From Cladorhizidae sp. MBARI D1340-BT2 (Eukaryota > Porifera > Demospongiae > Poecilosclerida > Cladorhizidae), in assembly GCA_028752905.1 (NCBI GenBank), contig JAQNBH010000011.1, positions 34,000,017 to 34,064,016 of the forward strand: a stretch of 64,000 nucleotides of DNA, read 5' to 3'. Of this stretch, positions 17,281 to 57,950 are shown piece after piece. Positions within the stretch are counted from its first letter, which is position 1, and every line of letters begins with the position of its first letter. The notes beneath the pieces were generated by a model, which worked only from the letters and a program-made list of their open reading frames with translations, had not been told where the DNA came from and ran no database searches. The translations under genes were made by a program, and so were the position numbers.

Positions 17281-20200
17281 ATTACACAAGTCAGAGTCTG
17301 GTGCCAGTCATTTTACGACCAGGTGCTTGTATTTTCATGAGATGAAGGCAAGTGAAGATACAGCCTGTTAGTGAAATGACTCACTGCATCCCAAGTCATG
17401 TGTGATAAATGGTTTATTCTAGACTTGATATCCTCATAATAATTACTAGACTTCATATAAATAGCTCTAGTATAGACTCACTGCATCCCAAGTCAAGTGT
17501 GATAAATGGTTTATTCTAGACTTGATATCCTCATAATAATTACTAGACTTCATATAAATAGCTCTAGTATAGACTCACTGCATCCCAAGTCAAGTGTGAT
17601 AAATGGTTTATTCTAGACTTGATATCCTCATAATAATTACTAGACTTCATATAAATAGCTCTAGTATAGACTCACTGCATCCCAAGTCAAGTGTGATAAA
17701 TGGTTTATTCTAGACTTGATATCCTCATAATAATTACTAGACTTCATATAAATAGCTCTAGTATAGACTCACTGCATCCCAAGTCAAGTGTGATAAATGG
17801 TTTATTCTAGACTTGATATCCTCATAATAATTACTAGACTTCATATAAATAGCTCTAGTATAGCCTCACTGCATCCCAAGTCAAGTGTGATAAATGGTTT
17901 ATTCTAGACTTGATATCCTCATAATAATTACTAGACTTCATATAAATAGCTCTAGTATAGACTCACTGCATCCCAAGTCATGTGTGATAAATGGTTTATT
18001 CTAGACTTGATATCCTCATAATAATTACTAGACTTCATATAAATAGCTCTAGTATAGACTCACTGCATCCCAAGTCATGTGTGATAAATGGTTTATTCTA
18101 GACTTGATATCCTCATAATAATTACTAGACTTCATATAAATAGCTCTAGTATAGACTCACTGCATCCCAAGTCAAGTGTGATAAATGGTTTATTCTAGAC
18201 TTGATATCCTCATAATAATTACTAGACTTCATATAAATAGCTCTAGTATAGACTCACTGCATCCCAAGTCAAGTGTGATAAATGGTTTATTCTAGACTTG
18301 ATATCCTCATAATAATTACTAGACTTCATATAAATAGCTCTAGTATAGACTCACTGCATCCCAAGTCATGTGTGATAAATGGTTTATTCTAGACTTGATA
18401 TCCTCATAATAATTACTAGACTTCATATAAATAGCTCTAGTATAGACTCACTGCATCCCAAGTCAAGTGTGATAAATGGTTTATTCTAGACTTGATATCC
18501 TCATAATAATTACTAGACTTCATATAAATAGCTCTAGTATAGACTCACTGCATCTCAAGTCAAGTGTGATAAATGGTTTATTCTAGACTTGATATCCTCA
18601 TAATAATTACTAGACTTCATATAAATAGCTCTAGTATAGACTCACTGCATCCCAAGTCAAGTGTGATAAATGGTTTATTCTAGACTTGATATCCTCATAA
18701 TAATTACTAGACTTCATATAAATAGCTCTAGTATAGCCTCACTGCATCCCAAGTCAAGTGTGATAAATGGTTTATTCTAGACTTGATATCCTCATAATAA
18801 TTACTAGACTTCATATAAATAGCTCTAGTATAGACTCACTGCATCCCAAGTCATGTGTGATAAATGGTTTATTCTAGACTTGATATCCTCATAATAATTA
18901 CTAGACTTCATATAAATAGCTCTAGTATAGACTCACTGCATCCCAAGTCATGTGTGATAAATGGTTTATTCTAGACTTGATATCCTCATAATAATTACTA
19001 GACTTCATATAAATAGCTCTAGTATAGACTCACTGCATCCCAAGTCAAGTGTGATAAATGGTTTATTCTAGACTTGATATCCTCATAATAATTACTAGAC
19101 TTCATATAAATAGCTCTAGTATAGACTCACTGCATCCCAAGTCAAGTGTGATAAATGGTTTATTCTAGACTTGATATCCTCATAATAATTACTAGACTTC
19201 ATATAAATAGCTCTAGTATAGCCTCACTGCATCCCAAGTCAAGTGTGATAAATGGTTTATTCTAGACTTGATATCCTCATAATAATTACTAGACTTCATA
19301 TAAATAGCTCTAGTATAGACTCACTGCATCCCAAGTCATGTGTGATAAATGGTTTATTCTAGACTTGATATCCTCATAATAATTACTAGACTTCATATAA
19401 ATAGCTCTAGTATAGACTCACTGCATCCCAAGTCATGTGTGATAAATGGTTTATTCTAGACTTGATATCCTCATAATAATTACTAGACTTCATATAAATA
19501 GCTCTAGTATAGACTCACTGCATCCCAAGTCAAGTGTGATAAATGGTTTATTCTAGACTTGATATCCTCATAATAATTACTAGACTTCATATAAATAGCT
19601 CTAGTATAGACTCACTGCATCCCAAGTCAAGTGTAATAAATGGTTTATTCTAGACTTGATATCCTCATAATAATTACTAGACTTCATATAAATAGCTCTA
19701 GTATAGACTCACTGCATCCCAAGTCAAGTGTGATAAATGGTTTATTCTAGACTTGATATCCTCATAATAATTACTAGACTTCATATAAATAGCTCTAGTA
19801 TAGACTCACTGCATCCCAAGTCAAGTGTGATAAATGGTTTATTCTAGACTTGATATCCTCATAATAATTACTAGACTTCATATAAATAGCTCTAGTATAG
19901 CCTCACTGCATCCCAAGTCAAGTGTGATAAATGGTTTATTCTAGACTTGATATCCTCATAATAATTACTAGACTTCATATAAATAGCTCTAGTATAGACT
20001 CACTGCATCCCAAGTCATGTGTGATAAATGGTTTATTCTAGACTTGATATCCTCATAATAATTACTAGACTTCATATAAATAGCTCTAGTATAGACTCAC
20101 TGCATCCCAAGTCATGTGTGATAAATGGTTTATTCTAGACTTTAGATATCCTCATAATAATTACTAGACTTCATATAAATAGCTCTAGTATAGACTCACT

Positions 20201-20520
20201 GCATCCCAAGTCATGTGTGATAAATGGTTTATTCTAGACTTGATATCCTCATAATAATTACTAGACTTCATATAAATAGCTCTAGTATAGACTTGCTCAT
20301 TTGATGGAATATCCTCCAGTTTCTTGCTTCCATTTAAGGATTAGCACCACACATTTAAGTCACTTCTAGTTTTCTTGGTAGCTTTATTGCCAGTCAATTG
20401 CTTAACTGCTTTGCCATGCATGTTTCCGCTTGGGAAGATGTCGCCATAATTCTTGGAAATTGATAGTTAGGACTATGCGCATGCCCAGTTGATTGTTAGA
20501 TAACTGGAGTGTAATATGGG
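17281..20520. repeat. 97-bp satellite (about 30 copies) inside a dispersed element
   Basis: Array from about 17372 to 20291. Unit: ACTCACTGCATCCCAAGTCA, AGTGTGATAAATGGTTTATT, CTAGACTTGATATCCTCATA, ATAATTACTAGACTTCATAT, AAATAGCTCTAGTATAG. Variants (AGTCATG versus AGTCAAG, TATAGCC versus TATAGAC) recur in blocks, so there is partial higher-order structure. The non-tandem flanks match two unexpanded copies at 28235-28700 and 56850-57180: CACACATTTAAGTCACTTCT on the right, and a conserved ATGCGCATGCCCAG-like end. Confidence 0.9.
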
Positions 20521-20664
20521 AGAATACCTGACCTATAGGAAAACAGTAGAGAATATGTGATATTTTGCCTGTGGGAAAACAGTAGAGAATATGTGATATT
20601 TAATGGAGCCTTTTTTCCCCTTTTTCTTTCTTTCTTCTTCCCTTTTCCCCCCTTCTTCTTCCAG

Positions 20665-48390
<27,726 letters not shown>

Positions 48391-51190
48391 TCGGGGAAAA
48401 AAACACAACAACACAACAACAAAAAGCACTTCTAGACTAGCCAGCATTTCATGCACCAAGTATATTATGATTGCACCATTATTTAAATTCTTTATGCTGG
48501 AATTGGTGTCAATAGGAGAGTATCTGGCAGTTGTTTCTCATTGGCACTGAAGGACCATTCCAAGAGGCCGAAGGAAGCTACAAATTTTAACTTCTGCACA
48601 CTCCTCCTGAAAGGATATGATGCAGTGACAAGGCAGTCTGTGCTTACTGACCACTAGAATATATCACCACCAATAGTGGCAGCAAGAACAATGTTCCCAG
48701 ATCCTCTTTCCCATTTATTAATTATAAGAAGGTACATTTGCATTCATGAAGGACCCCTTATTGCCCTGTGTCCCAACTCCCTCCATGTATGTCATTTATA
48801 TATATCTCAGGTGTAGTTACTATAGAATAGGAGAGGGTGGTGGAGGCAGATGGCATCTGTGATTATCATTTGTTCACGTACCTTTACATGATCCATGGCA
48901 ATTGTCCATCTTCAGATTTCACCTCTTTGTACAGCTGGAGTAAATCATTGTGAGTTGTATATAATATGTGCATGTGAATTGGCATATCTCTAACATGGTA
49001 GTGAAAGGTGCTTATCACCGTCATGCAAACCTTGCAGTGGCCAATGATATTGTACTCTTCTGATCTTTTCTCTCGCCGACTTGTGCACAGCTATAGACAA
49101 CGGGATTAAATTTCCTTCAGTCTGATGCAAGCAAAATAAATGGAGAGTGAAATGCTTTTCTCCACCTAAAGCAAAGGAGGGGAGCAGAGGCAAAAGACAA
49201 GATATAATGGTCAGCAGAATATTTTTGTTATATTCTTTGCTATGGGGAACCAGGTGAGAGACAATTAGCTATAGAGCAGTGCATTCGCCAATCTCTTTAA
49301 GTTTCACACACAAAAAACACGCCTTGATCTCCTCATGATCTATTTACATGTAGCATAACAGAAGATGAAACATCCATTGTTCTTCATCCTAGTCCATGTT
49401 GGATTGGAGTTTGTGTATATACCGCAAGCCCAGTGGTTTATTCCTGGGAATAATCATCTTGTTCCATCTTTTTTCAGGAAGATATTATTACATTTGTTTC
49501 AGATTCTAGTCCACCCATTTATGTGTCAGCACTAATACAGGAAGTAAACAGGAGACGCACTTTCCAATAAGTCCAGTTAAGTTTGCTATGTGTCATTCAT
49601 TTGGACATTAATTTTGAAATGTACTCTTCCCATTTATTCTCAAAGGTTATGAGTGGCTTTGTTAAGAAATAGTAGATGGAAGGGGCAAGTTCTAACCCGA
49701 ATAAAAATTCTTGACAGATTCATGCGAAGATGAACCCTCCTATATATCAAATTGATTATATTAGCAACTTATATACATTCTGTACATACACTGATCAAGG
49801 AATCACAGATGAATATATCATGATTAACACCCCCACCCTTGAACTAACAATGCTATATGAAACCCTAGTGCTCTGACTGAGCAAGAATGTTGGGGTTTGA
49901 TTGTTTGACTCCTGCAAATACACTCCTCAAAGTAATAGTGATAAGCTCCTGCACCTCACTGTGCAACTATTTCAAAGCACAGGCAGCACCATCACAAGCT
50001 GGAGGGGAGATATTTGAAACTGATTGTTCTGTAGTGATGGGTAATAATGTATATTAAGTGTTGGTGACGGTGATCAGCGGACCTGAACACCCTAGAGTGG
50101 AATCTGATATGTTGCAATGCAGAGATATAGCCAGCATCACGGAGACAATGTTCCTGCCAATTCTCCTAGTGAATATTACTGTGGCAGTATCTCCATTCCC
50201 CTCGTTGACCACTTGATTTCATAACTAGATGACTGTTTTAGCATTCATCATCAAAGAGCTTTACAAGGTATGTACTTAGTACCATCCATATTAGTTACCA
50301 TCAGTGCTGACTAAATTTCAACGATGACTGAATTCTATCAAGATGATCATGTTCTCCATTCCTTTAAGCCCATTGCATTGTTCTCTGCCCAGTTGAGCCA
50401 CCCCAAACATGATAATGTCTTGATGGTGCTTATCTGTTGAAATCATGACGATTCATTAGTGCATTTTCTCTGCAAATCTTATCCAGAAAATCGAACCTAA
50501 ATTGCCACTTGACAAGCTTGCCACTTAGAGTTTCACCGAGGTTGATTCCTGCGCGTTGGATATTATATAGGAACTTCTATCAACAATGATATATTGATAA
50601 TTAAGAGCATTGTGTTTTGTTGAAATCATTATTGTGATCATTATTGTGTAAGACAAAAAAAATGCTGTTTTTAATTAAAATATTTATTGGATTGACTTGT
50701 CAAATGAAACAAATATAGATTTACAGGACCCTTTACCTATTAAAATAATGAACACCAAATATAATGCCAAAAATAATAAAAATAAAAATAATGTTTGGTT
50801 CTTATGAAAAATTATTGATTTCCCTATATATATTGGTTTGGCCCTTTATTAAAAGGCAGACGTCAAAAGATCAAGCTTTATCCTAAATGTTGTTTCCACT
50901 GATTCTGGATCCAAGAACACTTCTTGGAATATGAAGGTAGTAAACAGGAACCCCCCTCTCCCCCCCCCCCCGAACTGAAAAGGGCATGAAATGTGGTCTT
51001 CATAATCTATGTGAGTTATTGCTTGCTGTTCTGTTTGTCTGTATTCGTTAGGTACAGTCAACAAGACATGGCTGGTGCAGCAAGACAATATGGCACATGC
51101 TGAAGTGTGTAGTGTATGAGAAGTAACAAGTTAGATAAAGTGTTTAAAAGTTGTGGGATTATTACTTTATGAATCTCAATACAGCACTTG
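48391..51190. other. 3' flank of the DDX43-like gene; no further gene seen
   Basis: Contains the helicase 3' UTR and flank. No exon with recognisable protein similarity. Notable pieces: a block at 50125-50355 duplicated at 57240-57460, and AATAGGTAAAGGGTC (reverse orientation) at about 50726-50741. Confidence 0.5.
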
Positions 51191-51192
51191 TT

Positions 51193-51352
51193 GTATACTA
51201 GACACTTCTTGTAGTTTACTAGAAGTATACTAGACACTTCTTGTAGTATACTAGACACTTCTTGTAGTATACTTTGTAGTATACTAGACACTTCTTGTAG
51301 TATACTAGACAGTTCTTGTAGTATACTAGACACTTCTTGTAGTATACTAGAA
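51193..51352. repeat. 21-bp tandem repeat, about 7 copies
   Basis: Unit TAGACACTTCTTGTAGTATA plus C. One copy is partial. The antisense Ser/Ile/Leu ORF is an artefact of the 7-codon unit. Confidence 0.9.
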
Positions 51353-51359
51353 ACCAAGC

Positions 51360-53510
51360 CATAGCCTTTATGTACATATAGGGGCCAGGTTTATTTATTA
51401 TTTATTTCTCTTTTAGATCCCTGGCACATGCACTTGAGCAAACATGATCAACAATTTTACTTCTACAATGGCAAGTCAAAGAAAAGCACGTATGTTTGTC
51501 CTTCAGAAGCTATGGCTAGCTTTACGTGAGTAAGCACATAAAAAGGCTCCTCGAGATTTAGAATTGATTTATGATGACAACAATTTCTGCTGCTGAGGAA
51601 CATTATTCGAGTGTTTGATTTATACTTGTAACTTGTGTCGTTTGTTTTTACTTGAAGACACTATTTGTAAATATGTGCCTCTATATTCAATATTAAATAA
51701 GCACTGTGGCTAGCCTTGGTTCACCAACATTCCAAAGCTCACAGTACACTTGGGACTATTCCGAGATGTTCCTAGGCCCAGCATGCTCTAGCTTTACCAC
51801 TATTCCCTGGAATATGGCTAACTTCAGTCCTAGTGCTGATTCTTAGATCCATGATGCATACTGGGTTACCCTCACTAGGGATATCCTGGGATAGTCCCAA
51901 GTGTACCAGTATTGCTGGATGCCCTAGAAAATATTGGGGGCAGCACTGGACATGTAATAGTTCTATGAATATAGTTGCACCAAAGTAGATTGAGGATGTA
52001 GCCAGCATTTTAATGAGGGTGCTTTGGGGATGGGGAGTGGTTGCATAGGCTAGGCATACAGAGGAAAAATTAATAATGATTACATTATATATACGGTCAC
52101 TGGGAACATTCTGTACTCATTTACCTGAATTTTCCAAAATTATACTCAACTCTTAAAGATCAGGTAATGTCGATGATTGGAAGGCAACTGTGCCCAAGTC
52201 CATCTTACTTGGTGTTGTGCTCTACAGCTTAACCCCAGCCACCAAGGGGATCTCCTGTCCTAGAGAATATGGCTAGACTCTGTCAGTGTGTTGTGATTTA
52301 TTTGTGTCAGTTCTTTCTTCATTTGGAAATAATGAACTTTTGAAGATTTCTACTTAAATAAGTTGCCACTTCCATGTTTATGACGAGTGTTCTGTTCACA
52401 TTGAGGACAGATGACAGGCATAATGTGTCTGTGTGTGCTCTCCAGGTCAACTCCTGATGTGGTTTGTGACTACCTTCATTCACCCATCATTTCTTCATCA
52501 CTAGCTTGTTTTATGAGGGCTGGAACACCTTCTACAATGATCACATGAAGTGGCTCTATAAATGGTCATGCACCTCCGCCCTTGGAATCTTTTTGAGGAT
52601 CGCATGATTGTTCAGGACTCTGCGAGCAGTGCTAATTGTTGGTCTGTAAAAGAGGTTCTGATAATGACACAGAACCTGAGATGATCCCTACAACTCTGAG
52701 TACCCTACACACTGCTGGCTAATATTGCCGCATTCAGGACTGGAGTTGTCAGATACTGGGCAGTGGATGGTTCAGACAATAGCACCTGATTGACAACATG
52801 ATTATGAGGAAGCGACTTTGTTTAAATGAGAGTAATAATAACAATAATAATAATAACGGCAATAAAAGTTTCCAAGTATACCAGCAATATTCCTAACTAT
52901 GTACTGAGACTTAGTAACAAAAATGATTTAATACAGAAAGTCTTGGTAGCCAAACCAAATCAAGACAGTGTAATCAGCTACAAGTAATGTCATCAGAAGG
53001 TAATTGAAAGCCCTTTCTTGAAATGTCTGCTGCTGAATCCAGAGATCCAGAGGAAGGCAGGAAACTTTGCCTCCAAAGTCACGGCAGTGAAAGAGTTTGA
53101 GGCATAGCTAACCACCATTGACTCCTCCATAACAACCAATACTGTGACACCATGGCAGAGGCTGTCTGTTTGTCCTATGATTTCAGAATGTTTAAACTTA
53201 GATGTGATGCAGGGGTGATTCTAGGCAAAGTTGAGCAGATGACATCAATCTTTGCTCTGGCTCTTATAGAAGGGAAACCAACTTCAATCCAACAAACGCA
53301 ATGCAATATTTAGTGTTGAGTGCCCTAGCTCCAAAACCATGAATGTGCTTGGTGAGAGCTAGACAAGATGCCAGTTGAATGGATAGCTGATACACCTATT
53401 AGATCTATAAAGCTCTGTTGGTGGTATACGAGAGTTTGATCTGAAGATAGTGCCTCTGTGAACTACCAGTTGACATCTCAATAATCCACCTAAATTTGCT
53501 CACTTGGATG
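51360..53510. other. Non-coding stretch
   Basis: No convincing exon or transposon ends on either strand. A short (AAT)n/(AAC) run lies near 52835-52860. Confidence 0.45.
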
Positions 53511-53516
53511 TTTCTG

Positions 53517-53699
53517 TAACAATCACCTTCTCAATAATCAACTTCAAATTGTATTCACTCGACGTTTCAACTAGATGCTCCAGCCTTCATCAGGATGTTT
53601 CTGCTTGATGCTCTAGCCTTCATCAGGATGTTTCTGCTTGATGCTCTAGCCTTCATCAGGATGTTTCTGCTTGATGCTCTAGCCTTCATCAGGAATAGT
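53517..53699. repeat. Fold-back repeat copy 4 with 33-bp tandem amplification
   Basis: AATCACCTTCTCAATAATCA, ACTTCAAATTGTATTCACTC, GACGTTTCAACTAGATGCTC, CAGCCTTCATCAGGA, then three more units of TGTTTCTGCTTGATGCTCTA GCCTTCATCAGGA. Confidence 0.85.
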
Positions 53700-54200
53700 G
53701 GGGGGAAATTTTAAGCTGAAGATTGTGTGCGAGCTGGCGATGGAAATCTCGCCAGCATCGTGGAAAAATTGTCAGTATCATGCATGATGTCAGACAGGGA
53801 ATAGATGGTCATAAGAGAGAGATCTGCAGAAATGACATTTGGAATGAGTACGGTATCTCGGTGTCTTAGGTTGATGGGAGTATGAAGTGTGTCTGGGGCT
53901 GCTTGCTGGAGGAATGTCAGCTGGCCTGGTGGTAAGGCTGTCCATGATCTAGTTCCAAAGCCTATTCTCTTCCGCTGCACACACCACTGTTAAATTCCTC
54001 TGCATGGATAATCTCTCAAGGCTAGAATTCCATTTCTCTTCTCTGTGTTGTTGATGGATAGCATGTGTATATATCACTTTTGGAAGCATTTTCCTATTGA
54101 TCAACTCAACAGAATCGTGGCCAGAGACAGGAGGTTCCTTGGTTGGTCTGTGATTGCACACCCAAGACCAAAACTTCTTAAAAGGGAAATACATGATAAT
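53700..54200 (-). pseudogene. Non-LTR retrotransposon linker fragment
   Basis: Minus-strand pieces in two frames: HREEKWNSSLERLSMQRNLT, then GFGTRSWTALPPGQLTFLQQ and AAPDTLHTPINLRH. I recall the order (W...L..L.VQG.., LPAGQLSFLLRA, LPTPMNLRRW) from the linker before the zinc-ribbon-like region of LINE-type ORFs in invertebrates. One frameshift around 53950-53975; no RT motif nearby. Confidence 0.5.
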
Positions 54201-54479
54201 GTATTTAGTCTAAGGTATCCCGAGATAAAGTTGCACCAGAGATAGACTGAAAGTTTGGCCTTGTTAGAGTGGCTCTCGGTGATGAGGATGTTTAGAACAC
54301 AAGGGTTGTTTATAATGGCCACAGTTGTGCAGTGTGAAGGACCCAAACATATTTACCTGGTAGCAAGCAAGTTCAGCTTCTTGATAGTAGTGACTGAGGG
54401 AGGGTTAACAAAGAGGTCTTTGTATATCCATAACTTTATTTGTCTCTCAGAGAGTCATTATCAAATATTTTAGACCTTC

Positions 54480-55265
54480 GATTGCTGGCAATCACTAAAC
54501 CAGGTACATTGTTTGTGTGTGACTATATAGATACCCTATCCAACCAATTAGGGTTACAGCAAGCTACCACTAGGGTGACATAAAGGGGAGGAATGGTAGA
54601 GGGAGGGATCATTGAGGATTAAAATAGATATCATTACTTTGCCCTGGGCCACCCATTTAATGTTGGATAGACTATATTTGAGACAAACGTCATCCAATTG
54701 ACTGGCATACGAGGTGCTGGAAAACATACCATCCAGGTTTCTCTCTGAATTTTGCTGCTACACCACAATGCAAAGATGAAGGCTATTTACAGATGGCAGA
54801 GTGGGTTGGCAAGCCTGAACCAAATCAGGGGCAAAGCCTTTGTTGGGTTGAGCTGCTATTATCTGAATGATCGGGTTGGAGGCAATCAGAAACAGGACAA
54901 GGGGTGGGAGGAGATATTGTGCCTTCCTGAAACACCACCCTCTTCTGGATGGCAATAGATCTTTTGTAGAGACATGTGCTGACAGAGGAATGTTTATTCT
55001 TTTGGAAACTCGAATGGAAGATTGACCGACTTTTGTATGCTTATCATTCATGTGCAAGATGGAGCTAAAGGTATTCCGAGCATTACTGTAGATGCATTAC
55101 ACATGGAACAAGTGGGGAGATAAGTACATCTATACTGCAACTGGAGTTGAGGCACTCACCCTATTTAAAGATTTCCCAGACCAACGATCTCTTTTGTAAA
55201 TATTTTGGCTAAAAATATTTTTATGAACTTTTTATGAAACAGCCTGTACACATATAACAATACAT
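54480..55265. other. Non-coding stretch
   Basis: Only short ORFs without recognisable domains or terminal repeats. Confidence 0.4.
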
Positions 55266-55272
55266 ACAATAG

Positions 55273-55352
55273 CAACTTTCTCAAGAATCAACTTGAAATT
55301 TACCTCCTCAATGTTTCGGCTAGATGCTCTATATAGTGCTCATCAGGAATAA
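55273..55352. repeat. Fold-back repeat copy 5 (diverged single arm)
   Basis: CTTTCTCAAGAATCAACTTG, AATGTTTCGGCTAGATGCTC, ...CTCATCAGGAATAA. Same order as the other family members. Confidence 0.75.
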
Positions 55353-55854
55353 CAGTACAGCAGCAATAACAACAAGTCAGTAATATAATTATTATGTATT
55401 TATTTAGTTTGCTTATTGTCTATGTTCTCTTTAACTTACTCACTTACTCACTCAGACGATCATTCCAATTTAAAAAGCTTAAGATGGGTGACCCGTTCAT
55501 ATTTTTTTATGGATGAGCGTATGGTGTATGCATAATACACTGTACATATGCCATGCATGGAAATTCCTTACTCTGCACAGTCAACATGTTAGGAAAATGT
55601 GTAGAATATTTGCTTGCACTTGATCTAGTCCTCCACTGTCTGGCCTGCTGCAACATCAAGGGCCAAAACTTGGGGGCCATTGTTAACTGAAAACACTGGA
55701 GCCAGTGGCCTTGCATTGGGTCAGTGAAACAAACAGACAACTAGTAAATGCTAGTAAATGCTAGTAAATGCTAGTAAATGCTAGACATTGAGAGGTGAGC
55801 AAAGTAAAGTGGGAAAAAAACCCACAAATTGTTTCAGTTTGAAATCCTAGTACA

Positions 55855-56180
55855 GTATTGTTAGATTGCACTGCTCTAGCCAGTGCCCAACCCCTAAGCA
55901 TAGCTGTACATCTAATACACAACTGATCTGTACATTATTGATGGCATGTGTATATATAGTGCTTGCCATCTTCAATGGGAGCTGCTTATAAGCACCATTA
56001 TCAACACTCCTCTCATAGCCATACTTCACATGCACATTTTCGTTTCAGAATTTACCATCCCATTATGTTGCAGGACACTGGCAGTGCTTTCTGAAGGCAT
56101 TCTCAGAGTACCAGAGGGAAGACTGTACACAAGCTACCAAGAACTTAAAAGTGAAAGTTTGCACTACTGAGACTGTTTGA
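55855..56180. repeat. Dispersed element, unexpanded relative of the 59-bp satellite
   Basis: The left part (CTGATCTGTACATTATTGAT) matches 6205-6225. The right part (TTTCTGAAGGCATTCTCAGA, AGCTACCAAGAACTTAAAAG, TGAAAGTTTGCACTACTGAG, ACTGTTTGA) aligns at roughly 75% with the lead-in and unit of the array at 8464-9735, here as a single copy. Confidence 0.7.
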
Positions 56181-56849
56181 TGTCTTCAGTGTTCCTGCCG
56201 GTCATTATCACATCTCTCTTCTATGGATCAGTTAGCCCTCCTATGTATATTAGTACAGCAGATAAGGGAAATATTAGAGGGAATTGTGCTTTTGATGACA
56301 CAAGCATGAGCTTTGGCACACAATTAGAGTATGTCCTAAGGAAGATTTTTGGCTATAGGGCCATTACAGATTTCTCCTGTGACAACAATGGCAGCCATTT
56401 TGTTGTTATTTTACCAGTTTCTCTGGTTCTAGACCACCTAGGATCTTGATTCTGGTGGCTAATCTACATTTTCAAGGATGGGGAATGCTATTTACAACAT
56501 GCTAGCAACTACCTAACTACATATATCTAGCATCCAGGGAAATAAAACTGTCAAATTCCCTGTATCTACTTGTGTGTTTCTACAATGTTCCTGTCCTGTG
56601 TGTTGATGTGTTGATAGCATGGTGTTGATGTGTTGATAGCATGGTGTTGATGTGTGTCCCTTTGATCTGTTCTGTGTCTGTGTTTATTATGCGCTAAAAT
56701 ATGAGTAAGTCGTCATGGCATTGGTTGGAAAAAAATTCCTTCAGGCGATGGGCCCAACCACTTTGCATGATCACTTGCTCATGTTATATAATATATATAT
56801 ATAATATATAGCACTTCATGAAAACACTTATCCCTGGAGCCACACTATA

Positions 56850-57180
56850 TATATAATACTCGAGTCAGTTGAATAGGGTCAGTATTTCACGAGCATGCAC
56901 CCATACTTACACAAGCAGAATGGGAATGAAAATACATCATGCGAGTGAAATGACTTACCAAATTCCGTGAAGAGTGTGATTAATTATTACACTTCACCGT
57001 CCATCGGTCAGGATAGATACCACACATTTAAGTCACTTCTAGTTGTCTTGACAGCATTTATAGCTGCATTGCTCAACTGCTTCCTCATCCAAAAGAACTG
57101 TCATAAAATATTGCCTTCTTGGAGCTGTAGTTATGACTACGCACATGCGCAGTAGAGGGGGAAACGGCAAATTACTTGCC
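56850..57180. repeat. Dispersed element copy C (unexpanded)
   Basis: TTGAATAGGGTCAGTATTTC, ACGAGCATGCACCC, GCGAGTGAAATGACTTACCA, ACCACACATTTAAGTCACTT, CTAGTTGTCTTGACAGCATT, and TACGCACATGCGCAGTAG. Only a reduced form of the 97-bp unit is present (GAAGAGTGTGATTAATTATT). Confidence 0.82.
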
Positions 57181-57781
57181 TATAGTTAAATACTAGCGAG
57201 TATACGGTGTGTTATGATACATAGCACTCTCAATGTAGATTTTGTGGCTACCAGTGTCACAGACAATGTTCTGCCAATCCTCCAAGTGAATATTATTACT
57301 GTCGTAGTATCTTTATGATTTCAGCATTCATTATCAAATACCTTCACAGGGTATGTACTTAGTACCAGTTACCATCAGTGCTGAAGAGTGCAACATTAAA
57401 CTTCAACAAAACTTCAACAAAACTTCAACAAACGGCTAAATTCTATCAAGATGATCTCCCACCAATTTTCAGAGTGAGTTTCACTATTGGCACATGAAAT
57501 GACAGGAACAGAAGACTTCTTATGAGCTATCTTTCTTACCTGCGACACCTGCAGCTGCTCGTCATGTTAGTTCAAATATCAAGGTATTGCATGACTATTT
57601 GATGTACCTTGCCTTATATATATATACAGCTGTTCTTCTGAACAAACTTCCTTGGTAATACTCGACTCAATGGGTTGACAAATATGCTTCAGGATGAACA
57701 TTCTTGCTGATTAACTACAGCAGACTGCTAACGCATCTCATCTTCATTCTAACATTGTCCAAAGTAAAACAGTAATTTAAA

Positions 57782-57950
57782 TTAAAATCACCTTCTCAAT
57801 AATCCACTTCAAATTGTATTCACTCAACTATATATATGCTCTAGCCTTCATATTCCTGATGAAGGCTAGAGCATCTAGTCGAAATGTCGAGTGAATACAA
57901 TTTGAAGTTGATTGAGAAGGTGATTTTAATGTTATGTCAACTGAGAGAAT
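57782..57950. repeat. Fold-back repeat copy 6 (perfect arms)
   Basis: Left arm ATCACCTTCTCAATAATCCA, CTTCAAATTGTATTCACTCA. Right arm is its inverse up to AGAAGGTGATTTTAATGTTA. The centre CCTGATGAAGGCTAGAGCAT, CTAGTCGAAA has a 6-bp stem (57864-57869 with 57875-57880). 57951-58670 shows nothing recognisable. Confidence 0.85.
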
